This document shows, piece by piece, positions 21,664 through 32,723 of a DNA stretch of 64,000 bases (position 1 is the first letter of the stretch; every line of letters starts with the position of its first letter). Made by a program: the position numbers and the translations under genes. Location of the stretch: the NCBI GenBank assembly GCA_947069175.1, contig CAMTDV010000012.1:38596341-38660340 (forward strand), written 5' to 3'. Below the pieces are notes generated by a model that saw only the letters and a program-made list of their open reading frames with translations, searched no databases and was not told where the DNA came from. The stretch comes from Scalesia atractyloides. Lineage: Eukaryota > Streptophyta > Magnoliopsida > Asterales > Asteraceae.

Positions 21664-23530
21664 ATCTCCCCCTAGACAGATGCATCTAATTGTCTTCATG
21701 TGCAAATTCAGCAACGTCTTCAACAGAAACTATGATTATCGTCGTGTCGTAAGTGTTGTGGAAGTCAGTCTCACACTTGTAGGACCTCACTCTTCAACAA
21801 ACTCTCAGCACTAGGTATTTTTCTTCAGCTGTTGTGGTTAGCTTAGTATCAGGATCTCAATCAGCTTTGCTTGAAACATCTTTGTCAAAAGAATGCGAGA
21901 GGAGGAACCTCAGCAACTCTTTTCTTCTTCAATCTTTCTCTTTCAAGCAAGTAGGTTCTCAGATACTTCTTCAAATGTACTATCACAGTCAGACGATGAC
22001 TGGCATCTGGTTCTTCTGACTCAGGTACACTTTGCTGTTGTGATGCTTCATGCTTTGTCGGCAACTAACGGCATCTCAATTTCAGCAACCCCTGTTTCTT
22101 GATCTAAATCAAGATCTGCACAATTCTCAGAAATTTATGAGCAAACAATCTTATGCAATAGGGAGAGTACCGCATGAACACCTGGTACATCCAAGTACTT
22201 ATACTCGGATCGAAATTCAAATTTCTTTCATCCTTTGATGATTAGCCAAATCTTCAAGAAGGTTAATAAATTTTTAATAAAACGAATAAAGCATTCTATT
22301 TTTGGATTTTTTTAATTTCTATTTTTTTAATTTTTAATTATTTTTTTAAATATAAGAATATAAACAGAAACACAAACAAACAAAGACCCTAACTCAATAG
22401 TTACAACAATACAATTACAAAGGGATCAAAATCGTTTTCAGGGGACCAAGAACATTTTTCAGTGCGAACTTATTCAGACTGGTCTATTCGATTGCCGATA
22501 TGTTTGTCCACTTAAACTTCAACGCTCAACTTTCAATTTTCAACTTCGTGATATGCTTAAGGTAGTATTATACTATAATACCCATGCGTCCCATACCATG
22601 ACATACCCCTGCGATCAAGGTAAGCACAACGATTCATCGTAGCAGGTGAGTATACTGAGATCATCCTTTGTCTTTTACAATGTCAGGCTATTGGTGAACA
22701 GGTCAGTACTTCCGTACAGCAGAGTGACCAATAGTTTCTGACGAGGGTTAGGCATATACCTTATGTGGTATGTTTGACTTTTCAAGAACATGGAATTTTC
22801 TCATAATGAGATTTCCTTTCTTTTAAGGTTTTGGCCGTCTATTTTGGCTCTTTTAGAAAGATATCCTGACTGTACCTAGGTCTGCATATAATCTGGATGC
22901 AACAGAAGGGCAACCAAGATATCCCCGGATGACTCAACAACATAAAGACCTGAAACTTCAGATGTTGGCTATCTATCAACGCAAGATTTAAGACCATAAA
23001 ATCATACGCCGATGGTATGTTACCCACAAGATACATAGTTCGTTATGTTTATATCACTTAGTATCTTTTAATCACTTTGAGCGTTAAGCGTACCGACATA
23101 TCACATTAGATCCTAGTCTTTTCAGCTACAACACTTTACATGTGTCAGTCACACCCTTTATCATGAATATTCATTTCATTTACCATGACTTTTATTTTTG
23201 TATTTTTCTGTTTTTCAAATAATGTTTTTGTATTTTTCTAATTTTCTCCCCCTCAAACAATACATATATACATATATCGCCCTCTTCCCCCATAAATTTG
23301 TGCATCATACTTTATGCACAAATTTACCTAATAAAGAAAACATATGCACAAAGTTTTAAACAAAAGGAAAAGGAAAATATTTTTGTTTTTTTTTCCTTAA
23401 CCGTTCCGTCATTAGATTAAAACTAATCAATTTCAAAATTAAAGCACGAAATTCAATTTTGTACCTTTTCGCTGATCTTTTCTTACCTCATCTCCTCCAA
23501 GGAAACATCACAATCGTAAAAATTTGAACC
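21664..23530 (-). other. 3' non-coding region of the gag-only element
   Basis: No coding region. In element sense it has G-rich polypurine boxes near 23250, 23290 and 21670, and between about 23040 and 22490 the ordered blocks shared with C1 and C2: AGGTCTTTATGTTGTTGAGT, CCTAACCCTCGTCAG, CTGTACGGAAGTACTGACCT and GTTTAAGTGGACAAAC. An AT/T-rich stretch (22260-22350) shows nothing else. Confidence 0.75.
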
Positions 23531-23640
23531 TTTTTACAACAGTGAGATGTTATCCTTCATGGCCCTGGAACAACCGCTATCAACACTCCAGAGATTGTCA
23601 ACAGCTCCTCCTTGGCTGTTCCTGAGAAAATAAAGAGATT
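23531..23640 (-). pseudogene. Protease stub of the gag-only element
   Basis: Minus-strand reading GGAVDNLWSVDSGCSRAMKD and a stop soon after. The VDSGCSR core (plus 23558-23584) is the copia protease active site, with His of the usual SRHM changed to Ala. Only about 30 codons remain before non-coding sequence, so the deletion that removed pol ended just inside protease. It follows the gag stop after a TACTAAT...TTTTCTCAG acceptor-like sequence. Confidence 0.85.
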
Positions 23641-25560
23641 AGTAAGACAGTGGGACCCAGGCCATCGTGGTCCTGGGTTTCCCTGAAGCATCAAAATAAG
23701 ACACTTCTTTAAGACACAAGTCCCCTTTTGTTTCGAGGATTGGTGATGTTGCTGCTGATTTGGATTTAGGTTTGGCTTTCCAAATCTGTTTCAGTTTAAC
23801 AAACGCGGTAGTTGCCTTTGATTGAGCTACTTTGGCTGTTTCAAGTTTAGTGATTTTAGAAACAGATTTTTGTTTCTGAACAGCCTTGCGTTTGTTTTTG
23901 GCAACATTCCAATCCCCATCAAATGGTTTGACCTTGGAATTCACATTCTTCATTGCCTTAGGTGATGATACCTTCATCGGCTTGGAATGATTGTTATTCT
24001 TTGGTGTAACCTTCTGATTTTTAGCATGACATGGAACATGGGGACCACGTGTACCGTTTCGAGCAATGTGACCAGGAATGCCGCAATTGAAGCACGTTTG
24101 TCTCATCACATGTAAAGCATTCTGATCAACTTGATTTGCTCTTGCAGGCCTTGAAGGATGAACTGGTCCTTTCTGTGCTTGATATCCTTGCGCATTTCTT
24201 GCAGACGAGGATGAATTTGGATGTTTGTACTTGTCGTTTGCAAGGGCCTTCTTCTGTTGGGGAGATTTCTTTGGATTCTTCTTCTTTTGTTTAGACTGCA
24301 AGTCTTGTTTAGAAACCTCTCCAACCTTTCCAAAAGCTTTGCTAGCTCGGTCAAAAGCATATTTTCGCATTTACCATTAAGGGCTGGCTTAACAAAAGCA
24401 TTTTTCACAACATCAGCCTTTGAGGGCTATTGCTGCCTACTGATGATTTTGGAGAGCGTGATTGTTCTTGACGTTTGGACTTCTGCTTTCTTCGTCTCCG
24501 ATTTGCTCTTTTCTGCTCTTTTAGCTTGCTCTGAACCTTTTCATAAGTAGCAGAAGGTTTAGATTGTTCAGTTTGCGCACATGGAGTCTTGTTCACGTTA
24601 GCGCTTTCTTCATCAGCTGAATCATTTGAAGAGTTAACAGCACCAGATGGTTCCCGTACGTCTGACGTATAATCACTAGGTTTGCCGTACACCATATGTT
24701 GTGCTTTCTCAATATCTTCATCGGTTTCAGGCATTGTGTGTAGTTGTGATTATACGGTGGGGCAACCTGATTGAATCCCAAATCCTTCCCCTTGTTTCGC
24801 CTTATATGCCAGCTGCATATTGCATACGTCTTGAACAAGCTTACTGGATGTATCAAACTTCTTTATATTAACTTTGTTTTGTTGATATTTTCCAGTAAGA
24901 AGTCCCAGCTCAACTCTTACCAAGTCGCATTCCATGGTTTTTGAATCTAATCTGGTTTTGTAATCATGGACCCAACATTTCTGTTGATTTACGTCCAGGT
25001 GGAGCTGAGCTATATCTTTCTTTTGTGCTTCAACCTTTTCTTTGAGTAACTTGTTGCTTTCTCGAAGGCTGATGCACTGAGCCATTGCATTGTTGTACTC
25101 ATCGGTCATTTTGGAATTAAGAGCCCTGAGTTGAGCAACCCTATTCCTGCAAGGTTCAGTGCACAAAAGATAATTGACTGTGTCAATGGGCGAGCTTAAT
25201 TTGTCAGCGTTAGTTTGGGCTTGAGGTCGAGTTTGGAGTGTTGGACTACTGATGGTTGCTTGCTGGGCTTGAGGTTTCTGCTCAGATACTTCTACAGAAA
25301 TAGACTTAGTTGATTTGCATATAGATCCTTGAGATCTTGGCTTGATTGTAAATGATCCCACAACCAAGAAATAAAAGGGTCTTTATCATCACTCAAGAAG
25401 CTATCCATCGCATTTCTTACTTCCTCTTTACGCCTCCCACATTCAAGCAAACGCATCACATAGTTAGCAACCGGATCAACATTGTAGTCTCCGATAAACT
25501 CATTTAGCTTTTCCTTCACTTCATCCGCAGGCTCGAGTGCTGAGTTTGGGATGCAAACAT
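23639..25560 (-). pseudogene. Gag of the non-autonomous copia element
   Basis: Minus-strand Gag in several frames. The N-terminal part is not the usual copia start but reads KEKLNEFIGDYNVDPVANYV and DPFISWLWDHLQ (25292-25519). A cysteine pair (LLCTEPC) and a long coiled coil follow (NKLLKEKVEAQKKDIAQLHL; 24750-25367), then a GFNQVAPP motif, basic linkers, and a zinc knuckle CFNCGIPGHIARNG (plus about 24053-24094) whose fourth ligand Cys is Gly. It ends AWVPLSY and stop at 23639. Frameshifts near 24760 and 24400 separate the parts. It corresponds to the C1 Gag extension rather than to the C1 N-terminal domain, so the capsid-type domain is lost or replaced. Confidence 0.83.
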
Positions 25561-26473
25561 CTTCTGATAATCGAAACCGGACCGGTAAACACGAAAAAAA
25601 TGTCGAAAACTTTTTTTTACCAAAATGTACCGTTAGACTTGTCTCGACGATACGATTCCAACGATATATAATGTCCGATGGTGATTTTTGGAATTTTCGT
25701 GCCTTTTTTTGCCCTAAAAATCACACGAGTCTAGCCGTGCAACCGATTTGTTAAAATTGTCTATGGATCAAATTCTGTGTAAGAAAACGTGTAACTCCGG
25801 TTACGTCAGCTGGTTAACTTTCCACCTTTTTGGGTACAACTCGGAACAGTGCCAAATTCGGAACAGTAACTCTGTTTAACAATCCAATATGGAATCCGGA
25901 ATCAGTGATCCGAGATGGTAATTCGGAACAGTGATCTGAGATGCAATCTGAGATGAGAGAATCCGAAATAGTGAATCTAGTCCGGAATGAAACCCTTATC
26001 AGGAATGAAGACCAAATCCGAAACAGTAATCCGGAATACTATCAGATGCACAGCAACAGTGAGAATCCGGAACAGTGAATCTAGTCCGGAATGAAACCCT
26101 GATCCGGAATGAAGACCAAATCCGGAACAGTTTCCGGAATACTATCAGATGCACAGCAACAGTGAGAATCTGGAACAGTAATCCTGAATGGATGATCTTC
26201 TTCGTGATCTTCAACGAATTCGGATCCGAAATGCAAAGATTAATCCGAAATCAATCCGGAATGCAAGATTTTAATCCAAAATACAGAAGATTAATCTGAA
26301 ATCAATCCAAAATGCATGATTTTAATCCGAAATCCAGAAGATTAATCCTAAATACTTGAATATTGATCTGAAATGCTTGAATCTTCTTCGTGTTCTTCAA
26401 CAGAAAACTGAACAGAATCTTGTAATATCAGATCTGAGCCTGGAAAATAGGTTCAACAGGCTCTGATACCACT
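25561..26473 (-). other. Leader and primer site of the gag-only element
   Basis: Non-coding. 25625-25835 is the reverse complement of the conserved C1 leader block (10650-10860). From 25850 to 26400 it is packed with ATCCGGAAT/ATCCGGAACAG words. A 104-bp unit beginning GAATCTAGTCCGGAATGAAA is tandemly duplicated (25973 and 26077). The primer-binding site is at 26460-26472 on minus. Confidence 0.88.
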
Positions 26474-26894
26474 TGCAAGTCCCGATAATCCGGATCTAAC
26501 ACTGATATCACACAATCACCAAGGATGGGCGGAATCCAAACTTGGTGATCTTCAAGAAAACCGAAAAGATGAAGAACAATACGAATTCACTTTAACACCT
26601 TGCACACGATTCTATTACTTGAACAAGCAAAACCGTCTGGTACCAGATGAAGGTTCTCTAGAGAAAACCTAAAAGTCTCCAAAAGTCTAACCCTAAGAAA
26701 TGACATAAGCTTAGCTTATATACCTAGGGTAATGCATAACCCTAATGGGCTTGCCTGGCCCACATGGCCTATGACATGCCCAAATGACCTATAAAGGTCC
26801 AAACCTAACACAAACTAATCCAGTTAAGCCCAGTTAGCTACCATCGTCGTTGCGTATATTTGATGCTTCAGTCTCACACTTCTAGGACCTAACA
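26474..26894 (-). repeat. 5' LTR of the gag-only element
   Basis: Ends in plus orientation AGGACCTAACA, followed by the duplication TTGAC. It is bounded on the left by the primer-binding site. It carries the element's promoter (TATATAAGC in element sense, near 26717). Confidence 0.93.
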
Positions 26895-26899
26895 TTGAC

Positions 26900-27057
26900 A
26901 TTCGTCATCATTTTATACGGGATTGTGCTGAAAAGAAATTAATTGAACTGCATCGAGTCGACACACTAGATAACCTGGCAGATCTTTACACAAAAGGTTA
27001 TGACAGGGCTCGTTTTGAACATTTAGTCAAACTCAACGGGATGAGGAATCCTGAATA
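26900..27057 (+). pseudogene. C1 RNase H C-terminus
   Basis: Resumes exactly after the duplicated TTGAC. It reads IRHHFIRDCAEKKLIELHRV, DTLDNLADLYTKGYDRARFE and HLVKLNGMRNPE, then stop TAA at about 27055. Joined to 21239 through one copy of TTGAC it restores the HSRTKHID...IRHHFIRD motif. LADLYTK is the usual copia RNase H end. It shows that the gag-only element landed in coding sequence. Confidence 0.92.
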
Positions 27058-28601
27058 ACCATTTTTCCATAAAAATTTCTGTAAATAAATTTACTGCTTT
27101 TCAAAAAATCAAAAACAAAAATATGAAAATAGAAAATCAAAAATGAGTTTTCACTGTGTGAAAAAGAAGAAATGATAGTACATCAGCAAGTTAGACTGTC
27201 ACACTGAAATTAAAATTAAATTGCTTAAGTGTGATAGCAGCTTCATCATATGATGTACCAGTAGGCAAAAAGCATGAAATAATCAACTTACGTTGGTGAT
27301 ACAAATATAATAAACTGTGTATGAGTGGGTAACATATCAGTGGTGTATGGTTTAATAACCTTAAATCTTGCGTTGATAGGTTGGCAAAATCTGAGGTTTT
27401 AGGTCTTTATATCGTTATTTCATCCGGGGTATCAAGGTTGTCCTTCTGCTGCATCCAGATATATGCTGACCTAGGCACAACCAGGATATCTTAAAAGAGC
27501 TAAAATGGCAAATCCCAAAAACTGAAGAAGCTCTCCTAGAGAGTCATTGAAATGTGTAAATTGCATTATTCGTACCAAAATTTGGTATTTGCCCTAACCC
27601 TCGTTGGATATTGGTCTCTTTGTTGTACGGATGTATTGACCTGAACACCAATTATCTAACGTTGTAAATAAAAAGGATGAATTTCGGTATACCCACCTAC
27701 TACGATGAATTTTTGTGAATACCTTGATCGTGGGGGTTTGTCCTGAAGTGGGACACACTAGTATATCAGTATAAAGTATCTAACTTTATCACTAGGTAAT
27801 GGTACTTGAAATGTTCATATATTTTGTTTAAGTGGAAAAAACAATACTGGTAATCGTCTGGAACTGCTTTTCATGAATAGTGCATATAGAATTATCAAAT
27901 AGTGTGCAAACAGTTTGATTTTGCTGATATGATCTTCTTAACGGTGACACTCACAAAAATAGAGTGTTTATTATTTCGTTATTTATTTGCTTTCAGAAAA
28001 TATAAAAATCCAAAAATATTTCATTTTCTTGTAAATTCTTAATGTACAGGATATTGGTTGTTCATGGTGGAGTTCTTACCAATAGGGGGAGACGGTGTTA
28101 GAAGATGAGTTCAAATTTTTTTTTAAAAAAATCTTGCACGTTCATGGTGTTTAAAATTTTAAGTATATGGTTGAGTTGAGAAGTGCTTAATCTGTGATAC
28201 AGTTTTACTATCTGTTGAATAATAATAATTTGTTTAACTTGTGTTGAAAAATTCTTATGGTTTCTCGAGATGTGTGTTTTATAGTATACAGATTGTAGCA
28301 GTGTGTTGCAGAGAAATTTGGTGAAGAGGAGTTTTCTTGGATGTATGGTAGAACCTCCTTTCTACATTGCAGACAGAGTTGCAGAGTTTTGAAGATTGCT
28401 ATGCAAGGACTAAACTGGAGTTTACTCAACGCTAACGATTTAGAAGATTTGGTGATTGGATACATCAACTTAGGGGAGTCTGTTGCTGACAGAAGCTATT
28501 AAAGCTGAAGTTATCCAAAGACCAACGTTTTTCAAAGATGTTGAAGATTGCAAGAAGAATGAAGACTAAGTTATTTTATGAAGCTATTGTCAAGGGGAGT
28601 T
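27058..28601 (+). other. C1 3' non-coding region with several polypurine boxes
   Basis: No ORF. Conserved blocks shared with C2 and the gag-only element: AGTAGGC (27258), AGGTCTTTATATCGTTATTT then GGGGTATC (about 27402), TGTACGGATGTATTGACC (27624), GGGACACACTAGT (27758), GTTTAAGTGGA (27827) and GATATGATCTTCTTAA (27924). G-rich polypurine boxes occur near 28083 (AGGGGGAGAC), 28469 and 28590 (CAAGGGGAGTT). The last adjoins the 3' LTR and is the expected plus-strand primer. Confidence 0.85.
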
Positions 28602-29074
28602 TGTTGGTGCATATTTGTGACAACAGCTTAGATTTGGTCTTTGGATATCTTGTAATTAGTAAAATGATAAACGGTTAGCGGGTTTAGTTTTGTAATAGTT
28701 AATTAGAAGTAATTGGGCTGAACTAGACACTAAATAGCACATGGTAGCCGAATTGGGCTTTAGACCCATTAGCAGTCCATGTAGGGAAACCCTAGCCCAG
28801 TTGCATAACCTATCTCTATATAAAGGGAGGTTTGCATTAGGGTTTAGGTTGCTCAGTTAGTTGTTCAGTTGTTTAGAGAATTACTTCAGAGAGAGTTGAG
28901 AGAGAGTCTTGAATTGGTTGTAAACACTTTGTGTTAGATAATCAATAGAAGACAGTTTGGAAGGAATTGTCTTCGTGCTCGTGTTCTTGTTTCTGTGAAA
29001 TCTGATCTAGGGGTTCTGCACTCTAGATTAGATAGACGATTCTATGAACATCCATACAGACTAGGGGACCTACA
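28602..29074 (+). repeat. C1 3' LTR
   Basis: 473 bp, TGTTGGTGC...GACCTACA, followed by the duplication ATATC (29075-29079). It matches the 5' LTR closely; most of the differences sit in the last 100 bp. Confidence 0.95.
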
Positions 29075-29193
29075 ATATCAAGGCCATAAGAGAACATGTG
29101 TTATAGACCACTGGCTCTGCCCCTCCAACAGTACTTCAAGAAGAAGTAGAAGATGATGCAAAAGGGGGGAGAATGAAAAGTTAAGAAAGTTGT
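29075..29193 (+). pseudogene. Element H accessory ORF, piece 2
   Basis: Short continuation between C1 and the solo LTR. It reads ADIKAIREHVL, a stop, TTGSAPPTVLQEEVEDDAKG and GRMKS. Joined to 9551 through one ATATC copy it continues the coiled part (ATSLHKQ...). There is one in-frame TAG. Assignment rests on the position and the target duplication. Confidence 0.7.
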
Positions 29194-30469
29194 TGTCACA
29201 CCTCAACCGATGGCGGAAACATCGGAGTGAGACGAAATAGATTGCTCAAGGCATTATAACACTACTTGCGACAATATTTAGATCAAAAATTCATTTCATT
29301 TCATAAATCAAACTGTCAATTACACCATAACAAATTTAACAAAATACCAACATAAAAGGCCTAACATTCTAGGTGCGTTTCTATGTCGTCCCTACTAGAC
29401 TCGTCACATTCAACATCTTTAACCTGCAACATGTTAAAAGTATAGTTCAATACAACAAGTATTAGTGAGTACACAAGTTTAAGTACATAGCATAAGTATA
29501 AAAGAATTTACTCAAATCCATATGGCAATTGTATACAAGGTAAGCTAGCATGCAATACTAATTGTCAAGCCCAAGTGTCCACAAGAATAAATGTGTCCCT
29601 CGTCACACGAAGTAACGAGACTAAATTATGAATTAAGAATGAATCAGCTTAAAGCTTAACATTACCCCGACGGGCAGTGTGCTACTCTTATAGCGCTATA
29701 TATGTTAAGTTGGGGCTAGCCAAGTTAATGACAAGAAGCATGTATGAATCTAGGATGAACCTAAGCATAACAATAAGCATGTACGATTGGATCGAGTGTA
29801 TAAAGCATGTAGTGTGTGTATTCGTGTATTTTGGTAAGTTAACATGTTATAACCCAAATTGTGTAAAAAAGAAATGGGTCAAGTGTACTCACGGTTTTGC
29901 AAGCTTCCACTTGATATTTCTGTAAAGTGTTGGGAGAGTTTGGAAGATGGAGCACCAAGTTATCTTTTGAAAGTCTTGAACTTTCAGATGGAGAGAGAGC
30001 TTTAGAGAGAAGAAGAGAAGTGTTTGAGGTGTGAAATGAGAGTGGGAGGAGGTTGGTATTTATAGTTGAGGTGAGAGGGGTTGTTCGTTGAATGCATTTA
30101 ATGCAGAAAACACAAATTGGACCAATCCATGGGCTAGAAACCACTTTCTCCGGATTGTGCCATTTTTAGTCCTTGAACTTAGTTTATCTTTCATTTCAGG
30201 CTATAACTTGTCATTTTTGCATATATAACGCATATAAGTATGATTTGAGTATCGAGTGTGAATGTATGAGTATTTGCACGTATAACAAGTAAATTTAAAT
30301 GATTGAATGCATGTAAGACATGTATATGTAACAAGTATGAATTTTTATTACGATTCAAGTCTCGGATAACAAAATTGAGAAAAGAAATACGAATACAAGT
30401 TTCCATAAATAGAAATACGATTATACTTTCTAATTAAGGACAGTCGAAAAAGCGAGGCGTTATAGTTGC
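29189..30469 (-). mobile_element. Gypsy solo LTR, G1-related, 1.27 kb
   Basis: 29194-30464 starts TGTCACACC and ends GGCGTTATA in plus orientation (expected GGTGTTACA). It is flanked by GTTGT (29189-29193) and GTTGC (30465-30469), a 4/5 match to a 5-bp target duplication. Both ends resemble the G1 LTR, but it is about half as long. No primer site or coding region is attached, so it is a solo LTR from recombination between two LTRs. TATAAATACC in element sense lies near 30057. Apparent ORFs inside are not coding. Confidence 0.87.
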
Positions 30470-31590
30470 AACCTTCTTCACAAGCAAAACCAAAGGTGCA
30501 ACAACAAAAGCCAGGTTTGCTACAAGACAAACCTCTGCTAAGGCATCAGATGCTGGAAGTGCAAAAGGGATTGATGAGACCCTAAACAAGAAAGCAGAAG
30601 AGATGGCCATACAAAATCAGAGTAGGCAAGATACACTTGAGAGCAAACCTTCTCATTTAATTGAACAAGAACAGGCTACACAGATGGAAAAGAAGATATT
30701 CAACATAAAGAGTTAGACAACCAATTTCCACCCCTTCTAAAACCACTGCTGGATCTACTAAGAGTGTATCCTCTACTGGAACCAAAACCAAGCCTTCACC
30801 ACAAAAATCACCCAAAAAGAAACCATCACCATCACCATCACCAAATCATGCAACAGATGCTGGTACAACAAAAGTATCAGCAAATGTTACAAAATCACCA
30901 CCAAACCAAACAACAGTTGTTGGTACAACAGATGTATCAACAGATCTTACCTAAACAACTGCCATGATAAACTTTCCTACCTTAACACAACCATTATCCA
31001 CACCACCAAGAATTCCAACACGCCTAACTTCACCTAAAATCAAATTCACACAAAAAAGGAAAACTTTTAGTAGAAGATGATGAGAAGCTTCCATCACCAA
31101 CTCCCTTATCATCTACCCCATTATTGCCACACCACTCTTATCACTTCCACCTAAATCCACTTCACTACCATCCACTAAACCACCACAACCCATTCCACTG
31201 GTTGCTCGGTACCCTCTTGAGATTTTGGCTGTTCAAGGTGATATAAAATCATTTTCCTCTATAGAGGATGCATCACAAAGATCCTTCTCATCACTCTTTG
31301 GATATAGAAAGCCTAAGAACTTAGATGAGTACCTAAAGTTAAAAGCAAGATAGGCTGAGAACATTGGCAAAGAGATGTGCAAAGGGAAGGATGACAGGAC
31401 TGCTCAGGGTATCTTGTCACTAGAGCTTAGCAAGGTTAGAAAGATTAAAGATTTTGCTAAGGACCTGAGTAAGTCCATGTCAGAAAAGCCAATCAATGCT
31501 GAGCTGGATAAGGAACTATGGCAAGATTACCTGGATCACATCATGAAACATAAGCCATACAAAGCAACTAGAGCACAGTTCAAAGACTGA
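30465..31590 (+). pseudogene. Element H accessory ORF, piece 3
   Basis: Continues after the solo LTR. It opens basic and Ala/Thr/Lys-rich (TSKTKGATTKARFATRQTSA, 30475 on), followed by low-complexity Pro/Ser/Thr runs (SPKKKPSPSPSPNHATDAGT) and stops. The more conserved-looking end reads PLVARYPLEILAVQGDIKSF, FGYRKPKNLDEYLKLKAR, ILSLELSKVRKIKDFAKDLS and WQDYLDHIMKHKPYKATRAQ. Frameshifts and stops are common. No known domain is recognised. C2 interrupts it at 31591, within TCAAC. Confidence 0.68.
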
Positions 31591-31595
31591 TCAAC

Positions 31596-32060
31596 TATTG
31601 GTGCATTATGTCTATTGCCTACGTCTAGGATGTGTCGATATTGTATACAGGGCTTAAACATCATTTGTATAAATGTTATTAAATGTTTTATATGTTTTGT
31701 AGTTGACTCGTACGAGTGAGTCAGTTGGCTCGTATGAGTGACACTCTGTCACTCATACGAAGCAACCACTCGCTCGAGTCACGGCTTCTGTTTTACACAC
31801 ACTCCAGTGCGAGTCATGTCAACCTATAAATAGAGGAGTGTTGTGTCAGAGCTAAGGTTGTTAGTTCAGCTGGTATGGCGAAGCCATGCTGATTTGTTTA
31901 GTTGCTTCTGTACTTTGCACGTCATTCAATACAATCCTGAGCAGTTAAACAGTATCTCTCTCTTGTTCGTTTGTCATCCTCTCTAGCAATGAATTCCACC
32001 TCTGCTAGTTGAGTTAGATCAGACCGGTTGCTCATCGGAGGAGCCGATCCTCCGTTCACA
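31596..32060 (+). repeat. C2 5' LTR with promoter
   Basis: 465 bp; starts TATTGGTGC (TGTTGGTGC in the 3' copy) and ends CCGTTCACA. TATA box TATAAATAG at 31825-31833. It has an extra 22-bp partial duplication (CTCGTATGAGTG region, about 31715) compared with the 3' LTR. CTCGTACGAG-type palindromes cluster at 31690-31790. Confidence 0.94.
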
Positions 32061-32723
32061 AGTGGTATCAGAGCCTTGAGGCCTGATCTGCTGACAAATG
32101 TCAAGTTTCTGCAAGGCTACCAATTGTTTCAGATCAGATTCACTGTTGCAGCTTTCTACTTCTACATTTCTCCCAAACTGATCTTGGATTTGGACGAAAT
32201 TATGGAAAAATTAGACTAGGATTCTAGGATATCACATTACAATCAATTCTAATCAATCCTTAACATTCCAGATCTAAAATCGAGCTTAATCATGTTAAAA
32301 TCGGTAAAATGCATCCATTTGGAGACTTGTTTGTTTCGGATGAGTAGAGAGACCACTCGCACGAACAATTGATCATACGATTTAGGCCATTCTTACGAGC
32401 AAGCAATCAGAATTTCTTAAAAAATTACAAGTTTAAAAATTTACAAGTGTGATTCGCACGAATCAGACACTCATACGAGCATCTCATTCGTACAAACAAA
32501 AGTTCATCCATACGAGCAATTTCATTGTTCATACGAGTTGGTTGTATAAGTCACCTTGTCCGTACGAATTTCTGGTTCTTACGAACAGATCTTGATCACA
32601 CGAATTGTCTTTGTTGTCCGCACGAAAGAATATTTCTGCACTAATTAGTTTGTTTGAAAAGTGTGTGTCTAAAGTTTTACAGGAAAAATATCAGATGAAT
32701 TTTACAACGCATTCGCTCAAAAC
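32061..32723 (+). repeat. C2 primer site and leader with iterated CGTACGA words
   Basis: TGGTATCAGAGCC (32063-32075) is the initiator-Met-tRNA primer site. From about 32350 to 32640 the leader holds roughly a dozen variants of TCGTACGA (CATACGAG, CGCACGAA, CGTACGAA). The same word recurs in the C2 LTR and in 40940-41700. Nothing else is recognised in the leader. Confidence 0.9.

Larger units (their letters stand above)
21235..26899 (-). mobile_element. Gag-only non-autonomous copia element (TR-GAG-like)
   Basis: 5655 bp with LTRs 21240-21663 and 26474-26894 and target duplication TTGAC (21235-21239, 26895-26899). The primer site (TGGTATCAGAGCC in minus sense, 26460-26472) and the polypurine tract GGGGGAGAT beside 21663 give minus orientation. 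Inside are a leader, a Gag-like ORF, about 30 codons of protease, then only 3' non-coding sequence. Integrase, reverse transcriptase and RNase H are absent, so it would need enzymes from another copia. Its leader and 3' region resemble C1, which makes a C1-like element the likely helper. The gag also has frameshifts, so this copy is probably inert. Confidence 0.88.
9547..29079 (+). mobile_element. C1: copia element with two internal insertions
   Basis: Matching LTRs at 9552-10025 and 28602-29074 begin TGTTGGTGCATATTTGTGAC and end GGGGACCTACA. They are flanked by the same 5-bp duplication ATATC (9547-9551 and 29075-29079), so the ends belong to one insertion. By eye the LTRs differ at about ten substitutions and one 1-bp indel, so the insertion is fairly young. 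Internal order is primer site, leader, gag, gag extension, protease-integrase, [inverted self-copy 15222-19406], reverse transcriptase, [gag-only element 21240-26894], RNase H end, 3' non-coding region. The two interruptions and several frameshifts make it non-autonomous. Confidence 0.93.
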
